A stretch of DNA of 64,000 bases from Peromyscus leucopus (GCF_004664715.2 NC_051083.1:115640534-115704533), one strand, 5' to 3'; shown: positions 1-12,159, numbered from the stretch's first letter. Translations and numbers: made by a program. Notes: generated from the letters alone by a model not told the origin.

Positions 1-340
1 GAAATGCAGCAGTGGCAGCAGGCCCAGGGTTAGAGTTTTTATAGGGAGAAACCACAAACCAGAAATTACATGCTTTGGCAATTTGGGATTGGGTAGAGGG
101 GATATGGGGCAAGGTGATTTTTTGGGTTGGACTTTTGGCAGGGAACCAGAATTTGCTGAGCAGGATTATCTGTGCTATTCAACAGGATTGTCTGATATCT
201 TCAAGGGCCATAAACTGCAGACAGAATGTCTACAGGAACATATTATCCTATATCTGTTCAGTTTGTCATGGCATATTCCTGAGGTCCTTCCTGGAACTGA
301 GTACAGCAGGTGGTCTTAGGTGGTGGCCCTTCCCTAAAAT
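1..340. mobile_element. LTR-like interspersed repeat, partial
   Basis: Shares blocks with the insert at 28.5 kb: 'gtttttatagggagaaacca', 'aaggtgattttttgg', 'aagggccataaactgcagac', 'catggcatattcct'. It runs off the left window edge. Confidence 0.5.
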
Positions 341-779
341 GGAGTCTGTATTGCCTTCACATAGACAGTGAAAATGAAGACTCCTAAATTTGTTTGTCAA
401 CACTTTAGACCTCTACCACAAATAAAGGTAAAATTTAATACACCATGAAACATTGCTTTAGAAAAGTGGATACTCAGTGGTTCTGTCTGAAGTTTTAGCA
501 ATGCTTTTGTATGAATGAATGTCTCTCCAAATGGCTTTATGAGAGAATGACTTTACAGTCAGAAGTTCAGAGTATTTAGAAAATAGAAATGTGGCAGGTT
601 AACAGATCACAAACTAACCTGCATTAAATAACATCACCCCTAAATCTGTTAATTATTTGCTAGAGAAGATGTTTCCCAGGCTTTAACCAATTCCTCCTTT
701 CTGCCTTCATCCAAGTTACCCCATTAAGCAGATCTGATGGCACAATAGCAACTTACTTACTTACTTACTAATTACCATT
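341..779. other. No recognised feature
   Basis: AT-rich sequence with a short TTAC repeat near 755-770. No gene, SINE or local-repeat module recognised. Confidence 0.5.
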
Positions 780-1330
780 GTTAAGTCCAAAGGAAATTTA
801 CCTAGGGAAAGGACAAGAGTGCTGATGGAGTGTAGTTATAGACTATTTGGCTTGAGGTGGTAAAACAAAAACAAAATGGCTGCCTTTTAAATTGGTTCTG
901 AGTCCAGACAAAATGGAAGGCATGCTTACTTCCTGGCTTCTTTAGTCATGAAGGGTGATTTTTTTTTTCCAGACTGGACAGGCAGGAGAGTGGGGCAACA
1001 CAATGGTTCCTTTTAGGTCATGACTGCTCCCACGAAGACATAGTTTCAACAGATAAGGTGCTTCCCTTGAGTCCTAGCAGTGTGGCAGTGTGGCCTTTAG
1101 GGCTCTGAAAGAGGATTGGGCCTTCCTTTTCTCCTAAGGCCTGAAGAGAGAACTGGACCCTAATCCTCCATTAGCGCAGAACCCAGAGGGTGAGGTGGAC
1201 TAGCGGCAGCCAGGATAGGCTAGCACACCAACAAAGGAAGCACACCTTGTAGAATAGAACCTCAGTTCAACCCAGCTAGGACAAGCCTAGAGAAAAACCT
1301 CAAATGGCTGCTCAAGGAGACATTGTCTCA
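780..1330 (+). repeat. Divergent R0-like stretch at left edge
   Basis: The lead 'ggaaatttacctagggaaag', followed by 'caaaatggctgcc', 'acaaaatggaaggcatg' and a T run before 'ccagactggacaggcaggag', parallels the order at 61,265-61,470. No clear CTCF-like core survives. It is probably an ancient R0 relative, but the match is weak. Confidence 0.4.
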
Positions 1331-1659
1331 TGTCACTGTACCTTGGCAGGTTTTCAGTTAGTGTAACTGTGCTGTTTGGTGGCCCTGAGGTGCTTATGTC
1401 CTCAGAGTATCTTGGGCGGGGATGTTTCAAAGTGAGTTTAAGACAAAACAACTTTATTTAGTATAGATGTATGTGTGTGCGTGTAGACAATTTGTAGAAG
1501 TTAGTTATCTCCTTCAAAGAGCTCCAGGAGATGGAAAATAAATTCTCAGGCTTGCATGCAAACACTTTTACTACATGGACCATTCTGATGATATTTTGTG
1601 TACCCTAATAAAATTTGACTGAAGATCAGAGAATAGAACAAGCCACTAGATTAAACATA

Positions 1660-1790
1660 GAGGCCAGGCAGTGATGGCACATACCTTTAATCCTACCTGA
1701 GACGATTAGGGAGGTAGCGATTTGTCTGGATCTCTGTGAGTTCAAAGCCACCCTGGATTATATGAGATTGACTCAGTCTAGGAGAGAAAC
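1660..1790 (+). mobile_element. B1 SINE, diverged
   Basis: 'gccaggcagtgatggcacat' and 'ggatctctgtgagttcaaag' are B1 blocks. Confidence 0.7.
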
Positions 1791-1791
1791 T

Positions 1792-2100
1792 GAGCCAGGC
1801 AATGATGGCACACAACTCTAATCCTAGTACTTGAGATTTCACACCTTTAATCCCAATATTTGGGAAACACACACACGCCATTAATCCCAGCACTAGGAGG
1901 GAACTAACTATGAGGAGACAGGAACTAAAGCCTTTTCAGCTGAGGAAGCTCATTCAGCTAGAAGCCTATTGGCTAAGGTTTTTCAGGCTGAGGATTTGGT
2001 GAGGTAAGAGTAGGTGGCTGTGGCTTACTTTGCTTCTCTGATCTTTCAGCTTTTATACCAATATCTGGCTCCAGGATTTTTATTAAAATACCTTTAGAAA
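1792..2100 (+). mobile_element. B4-type SINE
   Basis: Starts with a B1-like stretch ('attaatcccagcactaggag'), followed by the B4 body: 'ggagacaggaactaaagcc', 'tttcagctgagg', 'ggtggctgtggcttactttg', 'cttctctgatctttcagc' and 'atctggctcc'. Plus strand. Confidence 0.75.
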
Positions 2101-2294
2101 TTCAAGTTACAGGCCATCTTGCAGAATTTTTGCTCTGTCTCTCAATCAAAGGAAACATGCTAAAACCAAATATTCCTTTAAAAGGAGGCATACAAGGAAT
2201 AGACATGGAATTCTTTATCTCAAATTTAATTTTTACTTTTTATCCAATTTTTATTCATTGTCTATTTCTCATCAGCTTCTTAAATTTCCTTTTG

Positions 2295-2425
2295 TTTTTG
2301 ACATAGGATGTAGCTCATATTACCCTCAGACTGAACAATGTACAGACTGCCCTGGAGCTCATGATATTCCCGCCTCAGGTTATGGAGCACAAGGAATACA
2401 AGTGTATACTACCATACCAGACTTA
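2295..2425 (-). mobile_element. Old B1-related fragment
   Basis: 'aggatgtagctcatattacc' and 'caagtgtatactaccatacc' fit a heavily diverged minus-strand B1. Low identity. Confidence 0.4.
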
Positions 2426-2489
2426 TAGATGGCTGAAGTTCCTGATGCCTCAGACAAAAATCATATTATTCTCCACAGTTTCATAGTAG

Positions 2490-2690
2490 GTTGGTGATGA
2501 GCAAGCCTAGTGGACTATTCCCTTGGGTAGAGCCTGTTAAGCTTTTAGGCTTTTGAGCAGCAGTTCAGCTGAGATCCATTCGGATGAGGACTCAGAGGCT
2601 TCCAATCTCAGGAACAGGATCAGCTGAGGAATTAGCAAGGTAAGGTGGCTGTGGCTTGTTCTGCTTCTCTGATCTCTATTTGATATGTGA
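2490..2690 (+). mobile_element. B4-type SINE fragment
   Basis: 'ggtggctgtggcttgttctg' and 'cttctctgatctctatt' match the B4 3' body, as at 2.0 kb. Confidence 0.65.
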
Positions 2691-3059
2691 ATTTTTTCAT
2701 CTAGCCAAAGTAGATTGGACTCTTGAATCTTACCTAGCCATCGGGCCACAGTGGCCAAACCAAATAGTGCTTAATTCTACCCAGCTTAAATGACCAAGAC
2801 TTACTGAATTCCAAATCTCCCTCTCTTTTGAAATCAGCTACTAGAGTAATACTCTAGGCTAGCAATACTGAAGCACCACCTTGACTTCCTGTTCCTGAAT
2901 TCTGTGCCCTTCCCCTGTCAATCACTAGGCTGTACACTAAGACACAGGCATGGTACATGATTGCACCATGCCTCTAAGGTCAGAGACCTAGTTTGGATTT
3001 GGATCAATTTGATCTGCCACCAGGCCAGGGCCTGCCTTTGAAAAATCTCCTAGGGCCTA

Positions 3060-3265
3060 CACAGAAATTTATGAGGTATCTGAAAGATAGCAGTGTTGTC
3101 CCAAGAGAGTGCAAAGCGTTGATTCCAGGCACTCTGTTCCCACCCATCAAATCTGTGGGGGTAGGGAGGAGCCAGATTTATACAACTTTACGCATCTTTT
3201 TCCTCCAACCTGAAAAAATCAGCTCCAGTCTTGGAATTCAGCTTTCTATTCCCATTTGATATCAA
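3060..3265 (+). repeat. Degenerate class 2 module
   Basis: 'gatagcagtgttgtccc' (about 3,087) corresponds to 'gatggcagtgttgaccc' in intact copies, and 'aacctgaaaaaatcagctcc' to 'aatctgaaaaaaactag'. The CTCF-like core is broken (gatagcag). It precedes the first RRD module at the usual distance, which confirms the unit order. Confidence 0.5.
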
Positions 3266-3329
3266 GGGCAGATCAAGTTGGAAAGGGCCAGACTGGCATC
3301 ACACAAACAGAAGAGAAAGTGAGATGTAA

Positions 3330-3715
3330 AGTGCCTACCTTTAGCAGGTAGCTCTTCTTTCTAGCACTCAAGGTCCACATGGTCAGGTGTTGCATTTGCC
3401 CCCTTCTTCACACAGCAGCATTCTACTTCCAGCACTTTCTCATGATACCCAGTTGGCTTATGCTCTTGAGAGCTAATTTCAGGCATAGAAGAGAAAAGCA
3501 AATGCCGATACCTCAGTGACGGAGAACAGCAAATCTGGTTCCTTATCAGATCCACTTCACAGGTTCCTAGGGCATCATACTCTAGATACTGATATAGACA
3601 ATAGGCCTATGTATCCAACAGCAGGAGGTTGACTACCAGCCTGTAAGGAGGATCTCTCAAGACTGAATGTTCCATAATCCTATTTGGAGTGATACATATG
3701 TGAAAATGACTTTAA
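3330..3715 (+). repeat. RRD-like module 1 with 3' splice-like signal
   Basis: Reference order for the family: 'ctcaaggtccacatggtcag' region; pyrimidine tract ending in AG (cccttcttcacacag, AG at 3,414-3,415); 'cagcattctacttccag'; 'gctcttgag'; 'cagatccacttcacag'; 'ggaggttgactaccagc'; and a possible 5' splice GTAAGG at 3,643. The 80-nt GT seen in other copies is absent here ('catagaagag'). If spliced, the exon would be about 227 nt (3,416-3,642). Confidence 0.55.
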
Positions 3716-4589
3716 ATTCCAAAAGGATAGGTCACTAGATTGTATTTTTATCTTGTGCTTTTCTCATGTAACATTGAAACACAAGTGTTGACATAACATT
3801 CCAGAGCATTCCACAGCCAAGGGCTGTTTTCCAAGGTTTCAGTATCTACGCCTTGTTCTTAGTTGTTCTTTTTCAGTTGAGTATCAGTGTTATTTTTTTC
3901 CCTCATTAATACTTAAGGTATTTTTCACACATAGGATTCAGAAAGCACTTGGGAGCTAACCAAGAGGAAAGCACTGGCATTAAACTTTGTATTGCATCCT
4001 GATGAAATTTTACAGCTTTACTACATCTATCCCAGTGCCTACTCAGAGTTCACTGTAGACAACGAAATATACATAAATAAATATGCATTTAAGCCAAACC
4101 TTTTCAAATGCAAAGTGGGAATTAATTATAACAGTTGTAATGTCGATTTCAGCATGGACATCAATGGAGGGAGAGAGATATATTTAGTAAAAGAACCTCC
4201 AGCCACGAGCGAAGGGTTCTCAAGAGAAAGGTTTTATTACCTGATACTTTAGATTTCTGGGCAGTATTAGACAAAGTCGTAAGTTTGGAAAGCCTGCATT
4301 GTACAGCAAGGTTCTTATTCTCATTAAAATGGTTTGTTTTAAATTTACGTTTATCTCTGTGTTCATATGAATATATACTATGTGTGTGCACTTATCCACA
4401 GAGGATAAAGGGTGTGTTAGAGACCCTGGAGCTATAGTTATCCTGCAGCTATTAGTATATTGACTTGGTTGCCCAAACCAAACTCGGGTAGTTTTGGAAG
4501 AACAGGAAATTCTCTTAGCTGCTGAGCCAACTCTGGAGCCTTTTTTCTCATGTTCTTGTCCTGAATTCTTACCATAAAATTTTATATTT
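3716..4589. other. No recognised feature
   Basis: AT-rich sequence after RRD-like module 1. Open frames of 76-129 codons exist on both strands but show no recognisable domain and overlap one another. Confidence 0.45.
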
Positions 4590-4745
4590 AGAGCTGTGCA
4601 TGGAGGCACTTACCTGTGATTCCCGCCAGTACAAATGTTCAGGGTTGACGATCAGAGGTTGCTGACCAGAAGGGACAACATAACAGATTCACAGCTAATT
4701 TAGGACACACCGAGACACCATGAGCTATGTCCAGAAAAAATAAAA
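4590..4745 (+). mobile_element. Old B1-related fragment
   Basis: 'gctgtgcatggaggcactta' and 'cctgtgattcccgccagtac' resemble a diverged B1 head; an A-rich end follows at 4,735. Confidence 0.4.
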
Positions 4746-5697
4746 TACAAAGCCATCAAAGCCCAATACTACAGCAATGTCCGTGAATAAATATCATATG
4801 TTAAAAAAATTCACAACTTAATTATACATGCTATAAAGTTTTTCAGCCAAACTCAAGTGGAAGTTATAGGTGCATATACTATTTATTACTCTTTAATACA
4901 TGATGCAATATATGAGTTTGTGGTACAGATTATTAGATGCAGGCCTCTGAATAACCAGAGTTCTGAAAATTATTAATATTGTATGAAAGCAATATCAAAT
5001 TACTGAATATCTTATTTTTCTGTGAATTCTCTTAGCCTCCAGAATAGATTCACACATATAGAAAACATCCAGGAAAAATTTATAATAAAATTATTCAATC
5101 TCACAAATATGTTTATTAGAGGGTTTTATGAATTAATGTAAGCAACTGTAAGCAAAAGTAGCAGTGTCCAGGGAAGGTAACTTAATTTAAGAAAAGGGAC
5201 AAAAAATGCCAAATAAACAAGGGTCTACCTTAGAAGGAGCAAATGGTGAAGAGGACCATGGGGCATGTTCTGGTTATGTTCATGAAAGATGTGGGACTGG
5301 AGGATACCCAAGAAACACAAATACTACTTGACATTCTCTCATTCAAGTCACCTGACTATTAAACTAAGTAGACATGCTATTTAAAATTAACATAATATGA
5401 TGTGATTATTATATTACAGTATATATGTATTATATATAGTATCTGTAAATTAATGCATTTAATTAATACATTTAATTAATCTGAGTTACTCTTCTAGACT
5501 CATTTCAAAATTTTCTTAACACTTATTACAGAAATGTAAATCAATAAATAAACAATAAACCTATCATTGTGTATTGTAAAATAAGTATCTTATGTTCAAT
5601 TAATTAAATACAGATTGCTTAGTTCCAGAAGGTCAGTAAAACATTTTGGAGGAATAATTTTTAGCATGATACATTCTACAATTGAGAATATTTTAAA

Positions 5698-5860
5698 GCC
5701 CGGTGGTGGTGTACTCATTTAATTCCCACACTTGGGAGGTAGAGGCAGGCAGGTCTCAGTGACATCAATGCCAGCCAGGTCTACAAAGTGAGTTCCAGGA
5801 CATCTAGGAATGTTGCACAGAGATACCCTGTCTCAAAAGATAAAAAAAGAAAAAGGAATA
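5698..5860 (+). mobile_element. B1 SINE
   Basis: 'gcccggtggtggtgtactca', 'gtctacaaagtgagttccag' and 'ataccctgtctcaaaag' with an A-rich tail. Confidence 0.85.
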
Positions 5861-5884
5861 TTTTAAAAATCATCATAGAACTCA

Positions 5885-5970
5885 CTGTGTAGGGAGGGAG
5901 GCCAAACTATCCTCAGCCTCACAGCTATCCTCCTCCTCCAGCCTTGTGAGTGCTGGGATTAAGGAGTGAG
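5885..5970 (-). mobile_element. Old B1 fragment
   Basis: 'ttgtgagtgctgggattaag' on the plus text shows a minus-strand B1; the rest is diverged. Confidence 0.55.
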
Positions 5971-7092
5971 TCAATGGAAGCATCGAAAGTCAGCTTCTGG
6001 AATTATCTTTGCAGTATTGACATCTATGAAAAACAAATGGAAACTACTGTAAATATCATTACATGTATAAGATACAGGATTGTTCATTAGAGCTAACTAC
6101 TTTCAAACACAATATAGGCTAGTCAATGGAATACTACAATTGTGCCTTGAGGTATACACACTGAGAGGAAGAGAGAGAGAGGGAGTGGAGTTTAGTGACA
6201 AAGAAAAAAGGGAGGGGAAGAAGGATGGGGGAATAAGATGGAGGGACAAGGAGAAAGAGCCATTAATACCATTAATTCATTTCTACAATTGCATCCTAAC
6301 AATATTATAGGTAAGATTTACTGCCATGGATATTTTTCACAATATTGGAACTAGGAAATTCCCTATGTCATAAACTATATATGAGAAAGACTACCGATTC
6401 CAGTCATGGGGAATGAACCCAGGTTCTAGGTAATGTTAGGCAAGGATTGTAATACCCATTGCCCTCTGTGCGTAAACTTTGTTTCTAAACCTCCTAGAGG
6501 ATCTTCATTATGTGAAAATTGAAGCAAATAAATATTGCAAGACTTTTAAGGACACCATTAAGTAGCTAAAAAGAATGAAAATAAAGAGTTAAAAATAAGG
6601 AAATGGGAAATAGTCTACATTAACAAAAGGAAGAGTCCCAAGACATTGGCTACAGTTAGGCCTTAGATTGGCTTCACATTGAAAGGCAAAAATAAACTCC
6701 GACTGAAACTATTACAACATGGGAAACATTGAGGGAAGCCAGAATTGAAGCTCAAAACCAGGGCCTAGGGCATATAACACAAGTGTTGTACCCCTCAGCA
6801 GTAGCCATTGACTTGCATGTGTTAACTTCAGAGTATTTTCCTTCTAAATCTCAGAGGACATCTTTAGTCTCTAAAAATTACAAGAAAAAAGAGTACCAAA
6901 AATTTAAATAACACTAGGAAGCTGGACAAACTGAACGCGAAGGAAATGGAAATATAGTCTATAATAGAAAAAAAAGATCCTGTGTCCTCCACTAAATTTA
7001 AGCCTTACTTTGGCCAATTGTAGAAAATAAGACACACACATAAGACAAACACATAAACACTTTCCAAAGTACTCAAAGGTAGGCCAAGACTC

Positions 7093-7510
7093 AAGGCAGC
7101 CATCTTTGGGGCCTTTGTCTCTGGGTGTCGTTTTTTTCAGACAGGAAGGACAGGAGACAAGAACTCACAAGCTCCCTACTGGACCTCTACTGCCATCATG
7201 AGGATGGAGTTTCAAAAGTCATAGCACCACAGAGCTTCCTTCCCATGATTCTTAGCCATGGCAGAAGATGGCGAATCCAGACAACCACAACTGTAGGTGC
7301 CTAGTTGGGCTTCCTTGACTTCTCCTCAGGCCCCAACATAAACGTGCACCTTAGAAATTTCTCATCAGAACCCGGAGAGTGAGGTGCCTTACCGCCCTAG
7401 GACACCAGCCAGTTGATTCATATTGCAAGCTGAGCAAGGCAAAACCCCGCCCCTCCACTTCCTCTTCCTGGACCTCAGCACAGCCTTGCACTAGTAACTG
7501 GGCCCTCAGT
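7093..7510 (+). repeat. R0-like element, copy 1 (YY1 / GC box / CTCF / YY1 / GC box)
   Basis: Reference description for the R0-like family, about 420 bp. In order: a YY1-type motif on the minus strand (gcagccatctt, about 7,096); a short T run; an 'aggacaggagac' stretch that is a GC box (ggggcgggagac) in most copies; a CTCF-like site on the minus strand (ctactgccatcatgagg, 7,187-7,203); a YY1-type motif on the plus strand (aagatggcga, about 7,266); a second GC box (ccccgcccc, about 7,446); and an ETS-like cacttcctcttcc stretch. The family is restricted to this locus and is not a known SINE or LTR that I recognise. It resembles a compact enhancer or promoter. It lies about 0.6 kb upstream of a class 2 module and 1 kb upstream of an RRD module. 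Confidence 0.72.
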
Positions 7511-7539
7511 CAACAGGGTCTACATTAAGACTCTGAAGG

Positions 7540-7880
7540 GTAGGGTCCCATGATTCAAGTCTACTACAGAAAACACAAATAGAAAATGGAAGGAGGCCAA
7601 GCTCAGCTATTTATGAATTACGCTAACCCTCACCGTCAAAACCGGCTCAAAGCAGCATTGAGGAAAAAGCAGTGTGTGCATGAGCGAGGATATACAAAAC
7701 ATTTTCCGCATGATGGCAGTGTTGACCCACACAGCTAAGAAGACACCAGGCCCATGCCTCTCTGCTACCGCCTTTCCAATCTGAAAAAAACTAGAGTGCA
7801 GAGGAGGCAGAGTCCAGCAACTCTGGCAGCCCTGCCTTCTTCCTGCAAAGGGAAGAAAAGTGATTTACTGAGAGCTAGTT
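7540..7880 (+). repeat. Class 2 module with plus-strand CTCF-like site, copy 1
   Basis: Reference for this family. A CTCF-like core ccgcatgatggcagtg lies at about 7,707-7,722 (about 13 of 16 core positions). It is followed about 50 nt later by a 'gctaccgcctttcc' stretch (a near GC box, ctcccgcctttcc in most copies), then 'aatctgaaaaaaactag' and 'ggcagccctgccttcttcc'. R0 lies 600 bp upstream with its site on the other strand, and the RRD module starts about 170 bp downstream. Confidence 0.65.
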
Positions 7881-8039
7881 TCCACTTCCATTTTAATTGT
7901 ATTTCAATGCCACAGCCAGTGGATCTATACCTTCATCCGAATCCACCATCAAAACAGAAAAGACAAAACTCCAAAGAATGGAAGAAGGAAAGTACATGAA
8001 ATTTATGATCTAAGCCAGCAGGAAAGACAGGGAGATCTG

Positions 8040-8415
8040 AGGTACCCACCCACCTTCCTCAGGCATCATCTATTCTGAAGAAGTCACTGGCCAGTCAATG
8101 ATCAAGCCTTGAGTTTCTTCTTCTTCTCCCAGCAGCATTCTACTTCCAGTGCTTACTCCTGGTGGATAACTGTCTTGTGGTCTTGAGGTGAAATCTTAGG
8201 TTTCAGTTCTAGGTAGAAGAAGAAAATGCTGCCAATCAATCAAATCTAGAAACCAGGAAGCCTGCTTCTCTGCCAGATTCACTTCACAATTTCCCTAGAC
8301 ACCATACCCACGTGAGGACCTAGGCAGCAGGACCTGGGTGTCCAGCTGGAGGTTGACTACCTGCCTGTAGTGACCTAGCTAGGTCTCAAGATGTAATGCT
8401 CCATTGTACTTGGAG
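8040..8415 (+). repeat. RRD-like module 2
   Basis: A strong 3' splice-like site, ttcttcttcttctcccag, ends at 8,132. A GT follows at 8,213 (ttctag|gtagaa), giving an 80-nt candidate exon, or 234 nt if the GT at 8,367 is used. The order of blocks matches module 1. A B1 SINE lies just downstream. Confidence 0.6.
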
Positions 8416-8479
8416 TGAAACAAATACTGACAGGACTGTAAATGCCAACCAGATAGTAGACATGAGTCACCCTAAAAAT

Positions 8480-8605
8480 TGCACTGGGAATTTAATCTCA
8501 GCACATGGGAGACAGAGGCAGGTGGATCTCTGTGAGTTTGAAGCTAGCCTGGTCTACAAAGTGAGTTCCAGGACAGCTAGGACTGTTACACAGAGAAAAC
8601 AATGA
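8480..8605 (+). mobile_element. B1 SINE shared by array units
   Basis: 'aatttaatctcagcacatgg', 'ggatctctgtgagtttgaag' and 'gtctacaaagtgagttccag'. The same insertion recurs at 32.7, 36.6 and 50.3 kb, so it predates unit amplification. Confidence 0.85.
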
Positions 8606-9179
8606 CAGTGAAATGAATAGAGCTCATTTTTATGTTGTGCCTCCCCAGTTCTGGGATTAACCGCATGTGTCACCACTGCCAGGGCTGTGGCACATCAGGC
8701 CTGTCAATAGATCTCCTTATTAATATCAATTCTTTTGTGACAGTTCCATCCTCATAAGTAAGATTTCCTTACATGAAAGTTTCTCACAACATTAAGAATT
8801 GGGAAATTCCCAGTAGCATAAACTAGGTATACATTAGCACCCCTACCCCCAGTATTAGTAATTAGAACTCAGGGGCCTAGGGCATGCTATGCAAGTAATG
8901 AACCTCTCAGCTATTTCCATTGTACTGCATGGGTTAACATAATCCTTTGATTATACATCGCCCATCATAATTTTATAACATAAAACCTACAACAAATTAA
9001 TGGGACCTGAATTTTAAGAAGACAATATGTATCTAGAAAGGGTAAAAATCAAGGAAATGGGAAACATCCTCCACAAGAAAAGGAAAACAGTTCTCTGTTG
9101 TGTGCTAAATTTGAGTCTCAGTTTGGCTATATGTGGTCAAAAGGATGCAAAACCCTCTAGTACACAAAGTGGACAAAAC

Positions 9180-9615
9180 TGGTGGCAGTCATCTTTTGTG
9201 GGGTCTTAATCGCTGAGTGGCATTTTTTTTTTTTTTTTTTTTTCCAGCCAGTAAGGGCTGGAGACAAGCACTCTAGGTGCCTCTGGAGGTCTACTGCCAT
9301 CATGAGCTTGCAGTTTCAAAACTCACAGCACCACTGAGCTTCTTGGCCATCACCATGGCCATTGCTGGAAGATGGCAATTACAGAAACTACAACTGTGGA
9401 TGCCTACTTGGGCTTCTTGACTTCTCCTGAGGGCCCAGCATAAATGAGGTCTGTAGAAATTTCTCACTAGAACCTGGAGAGTCAGACAACTTCCTGCCCT
9501 AGGACACTAGCTAATGGATTCATATTGCAAGCTGAACAGCACAAAACCCCGCCCCTTCACTTCCTCTTCCTGGACCTCAGCACAGCTGTGCACTGGTCTC
9601 TCCATCAATAGGGTG
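9180..9615 (+). repeat. R0-like element, copy 2 (b subtype, long T run)
   Basis: This copy belongs to a b subtype. A run of about 22 T replaces the short T run, 'agtaagggctggagac' replaces the upstream GC box, and the 3' end reads 'cactggtctctccatcaat'. The CTCF-like site (about 9,289-9,309) has lost part of its match because the right half reads gagcttgc. The downstream GC box and ETS-like stretch are intact. It is followed at about 600 bp by a (TG)n tract, an order repeated at 15.8, 33.5 and 37.6 kb. Confidence 0.7.
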
Positions 9616-10186
9616 CTTTCTCATCAAAGGTGGATAATGAGGCACCCAGAGAGGACCAACAGTTGCCTGCACATGGTGACACCATAAATCTGGACAGGCC
9701 TCCATCCAGGACAGAACCAGAAGACCAGCCACTCCCTAGTGCAGTCTTGGGACACTTGGGTCCACCTGCTCGGCCCTGAAACAAGAGTTAGCAGGCTTTC
9801 CTCTGCTGGTACTGCACTAGGAGTCTTGTGTCCTTCATGGACTCTGACCTTAGAGAAAAATTTTCACAGATACTTTTTCCAATTTTTACTCATATTTTTG
9901 CTTCCTTTTCAATACGTTTTAAAAAATTTTTACACTGGTTGTGATATTTTTCTTTGGCCCTCAACTCTTCTCTTTCCGTCTATCTCTCTCCCTCTCTCCC
10001 CGTCCTCTTTCAATGGAAAGATTCTCCCAGAATTTCCACACTGACCTAAAACTGATGCACAGCCTACACCATCTCTCAGACTAGCAGCCTAATCAGTGCT
10101 CTTCCGGGCCTCTCCTAGCTGGAGGATAGAGTCCTCCTGTCCTGGTCCTTGTCTGTTTTTAAGGTCCTGTTTGTCTGCACACATTT

Positions 10187-10188
<2 letters not shown>

Positions 10189-10240
<52 letters not shown>

Positions 10241-10271
10241 TGTGTGTGTGTCTGTGTGTGAGTGTCTGTGT
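10189..10271. repeat. (TG)n microsatellite
   Basis: About 83 bp of TG with a few TC interruptions at the right. The longest of the unit-associated TG tracts; the same position in other units is at 16.85, 34.33, 38.61 and, inverted, 54.95 kb. Confidence 0.95.
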
Positions 10272-11092
10272 GTTTGGGGTGGGGCTGACACCACATCCTA
10301 AGGTGGATCAGAGGACAAGTGCAGCACTGAGGCCACTCCTTCCATTGTTTGCATCCTAGAGATCCAACTCAGGACTTCAGGCTAGCCTGCTCTAAGATCT
10401 CTAGCAGGCCCACTGTCTCATTCTTGGGAAGGCTTGAGACATCTTCAAAACAAACTGAAATCCTGGCATGTGCAGTGGGAGCACTTTGCCTTTCCAGCAA
10501 GAGGCTCTAAGTATTTCCCCATCACAGCAACCAAAGGAAGCATCTGAACTGACACAGAGAACTCAGCTACTTGTAAATGTAAGATCAAAGAAACTTAGAA
10601 GCCTGGGGAAGACAAGAGTCCCACTTCTCTTGAAAATCCACTGCTCTGCATGGGTCAGCATCAGGGAACTTTGTTATAACTCTGATAGCAGGTCTTTATT
10701 GTGTGCAAATTATGACAAATAAACATTGCCAGGCTTTTAAGGAAACCTTAAGAATGTGGGTTGCGAGGAAAATGAACAGTTAAAAAAAGGAAATGAAAAT
10801 ATCCCTCAGCTATAACCATTGCCCTTCATGTGTTCACTTCATGTTACTTGCCTTCTAAATCTCACAGCACATATTTAGTGTGTAAAAATTACAAGAAATA
10901 AAAATTTTCAAAATTTTAAATAACACTAGGCAGCTGGACAGAGTGAAAGTGAACAAAAAGGGAAATGTTCACTAAAACAGAAGGAAAAGAGTCCTATGAC
11001 ATTGGCTACAGTTAGGCCTCAGATTGGTATCAAGTACAAAATGAGACAAAAAGTAAAACACTTTCCAAAGTACTCAAAACTTGGCAAAACTC

Positions 11093-11510
11093 AGGGCAGC
11101 CATCTTCTCTGGTGCATTTCTCTCTGGGTGGCGTTTTTTTCAGACAGGAGGGGCGGGAGACAAACACTCACAAGATCCCTCCTGGACCTCTACTGCCATC
11201 ATGAGGATGGAGTTTCAAAAGTCACAGCGCCACGGAGCTTCTTTCCCATGATTCTTAGCCATGGCAGAAGATGGCGACTACAGAAACTAGATCAACTGTG
11301 GATGCCTTCTTGGTCTTCCTTGAGTTATTCCTCGGGCCCAACAGAAATGATGTCTGTGGAATTTTCTCATCAAAACCTGGAGAGGGAGGTGCCTTCCTGC
11401 TCTAGGACACCAGCTAGTAGATTCATATTGCAAGCTAGGCAGTGCAAAACTCAGCCCCTCCACTTCCTCTTCCTGGACCTCAGCACAGGGGTGCACTGGT
11501 CTCAATCAAT
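11093..11510 (+). repeat. R0-like element, copy 3
   Basis: The upstream GC box (gaggggcgggagac) and the minus-strand CTCF-like site (about 11,189-11,206) are intact. The downstream GC box has decayed to 'actcagcccctcc'. Its closest relative is the inverted copy at 53,965-54,385, which shares the 'aactagatcaactgtgg / ccttcttggtcttcc' features in reverse. Confidence 0.7.
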
Positions 11511-11851
11511 ATAATGCGTTTCTCATCAGTGCTGCACAGTGAGTCTAGAGAGGAGCAACAGCTGCCTGTACATAGCGACATCCGATGTTAGGGATGGGCC
11601 TCCATCCTGGACAGAACAATAGGACGTTAGTTCAGTCTTTGGGACCCTTGTGTCCTGCTGCTCACCTGAAACCAGAGTCAGCAGGCTTTCCTTTATTTAT
11701 GTCACTGCACTATGACCCTTGAGTCCTTCAAGGCTTCTGTTGGAGTATATGCACAGCCCTGTTCCATGGGGAGCAAGAGCCTGTAGTGCTTAGGATGCCT
11801 CAGAGCAAGGGGAACCTTCTAAACAACAGTGTCCTGCCTAAAATATCAAGC

Positions 11852-12030
11852 AAGGCCTGGTGGTGGTGCACACACCTTTAATCCCAGCACTTGGGTCGCA
11901 GAGGCAAGATGATCTTGGTGAGTTCCAGGCCAGCCTGGTCTACAAAGCAAATTCCAGCACAGCTAGGACTGTTACACAGAGAAACCTTGTCTAGAAAAAA
12001 TTTAAAAAAAAAAAAAAAGAAAGAAAGAAA
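11852..12030 (+). mobile_element. B1 SINE
   Basis: 'gcctggtggtggtgcacaca', 'aggccagcctggtctacaaa' and an A-rich tail. The inverted partner is at 53.46-53.63 kb. Confidence 0.88.
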
Positions 12031-12159
12031 ATCTAACAAGAAGAGAAAAGGGCATGGACCTTGGTCAATTTTTTTCAGACCTTGAATGAATTTTTTACTC
12101 TTGGTTCTGTTAATGATTTGTTAATGATTTTCACATTGGATGGGGTTGGTGTGAGACAT

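Larger units (their letters stand above)
4800..7090 (+). repeat. R0 upstream segment of the ancestral unit
   Basis: Blocks such as 'cttagcctccagaatagatt' (5,031), 'taagatttactgccatggat' (6,312) and 'ttaaataacactaggaagct' (6,904) recur before R0 copies at 21.3-21.9, 30.5-31.3 and 48.1-48.8 kb. This is the shared lead of the unit, here interrupted by B1 SINEs at 5.7-5.97 kb. Confidence 0.6.

Noticed and set aside
7093..7510. R0-like element as an LTR or SINE
   Set aside because: No terminal repeats, poly-A tail, tRNA or 7SL head, or target duplications; copies occur only as part of larger duplicated units.
10096..10359. Cysteine/valine-rich peptide frames over TG tracts
   Set aside because: Translation of a (TG)n microsatellite.
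10996..11514. 172-codon open frame on the plus strand
   Set aside because: It runs through the R0-like element and its repeated lead. Paralogous units break the frame at different points, and no domain is recognisable.
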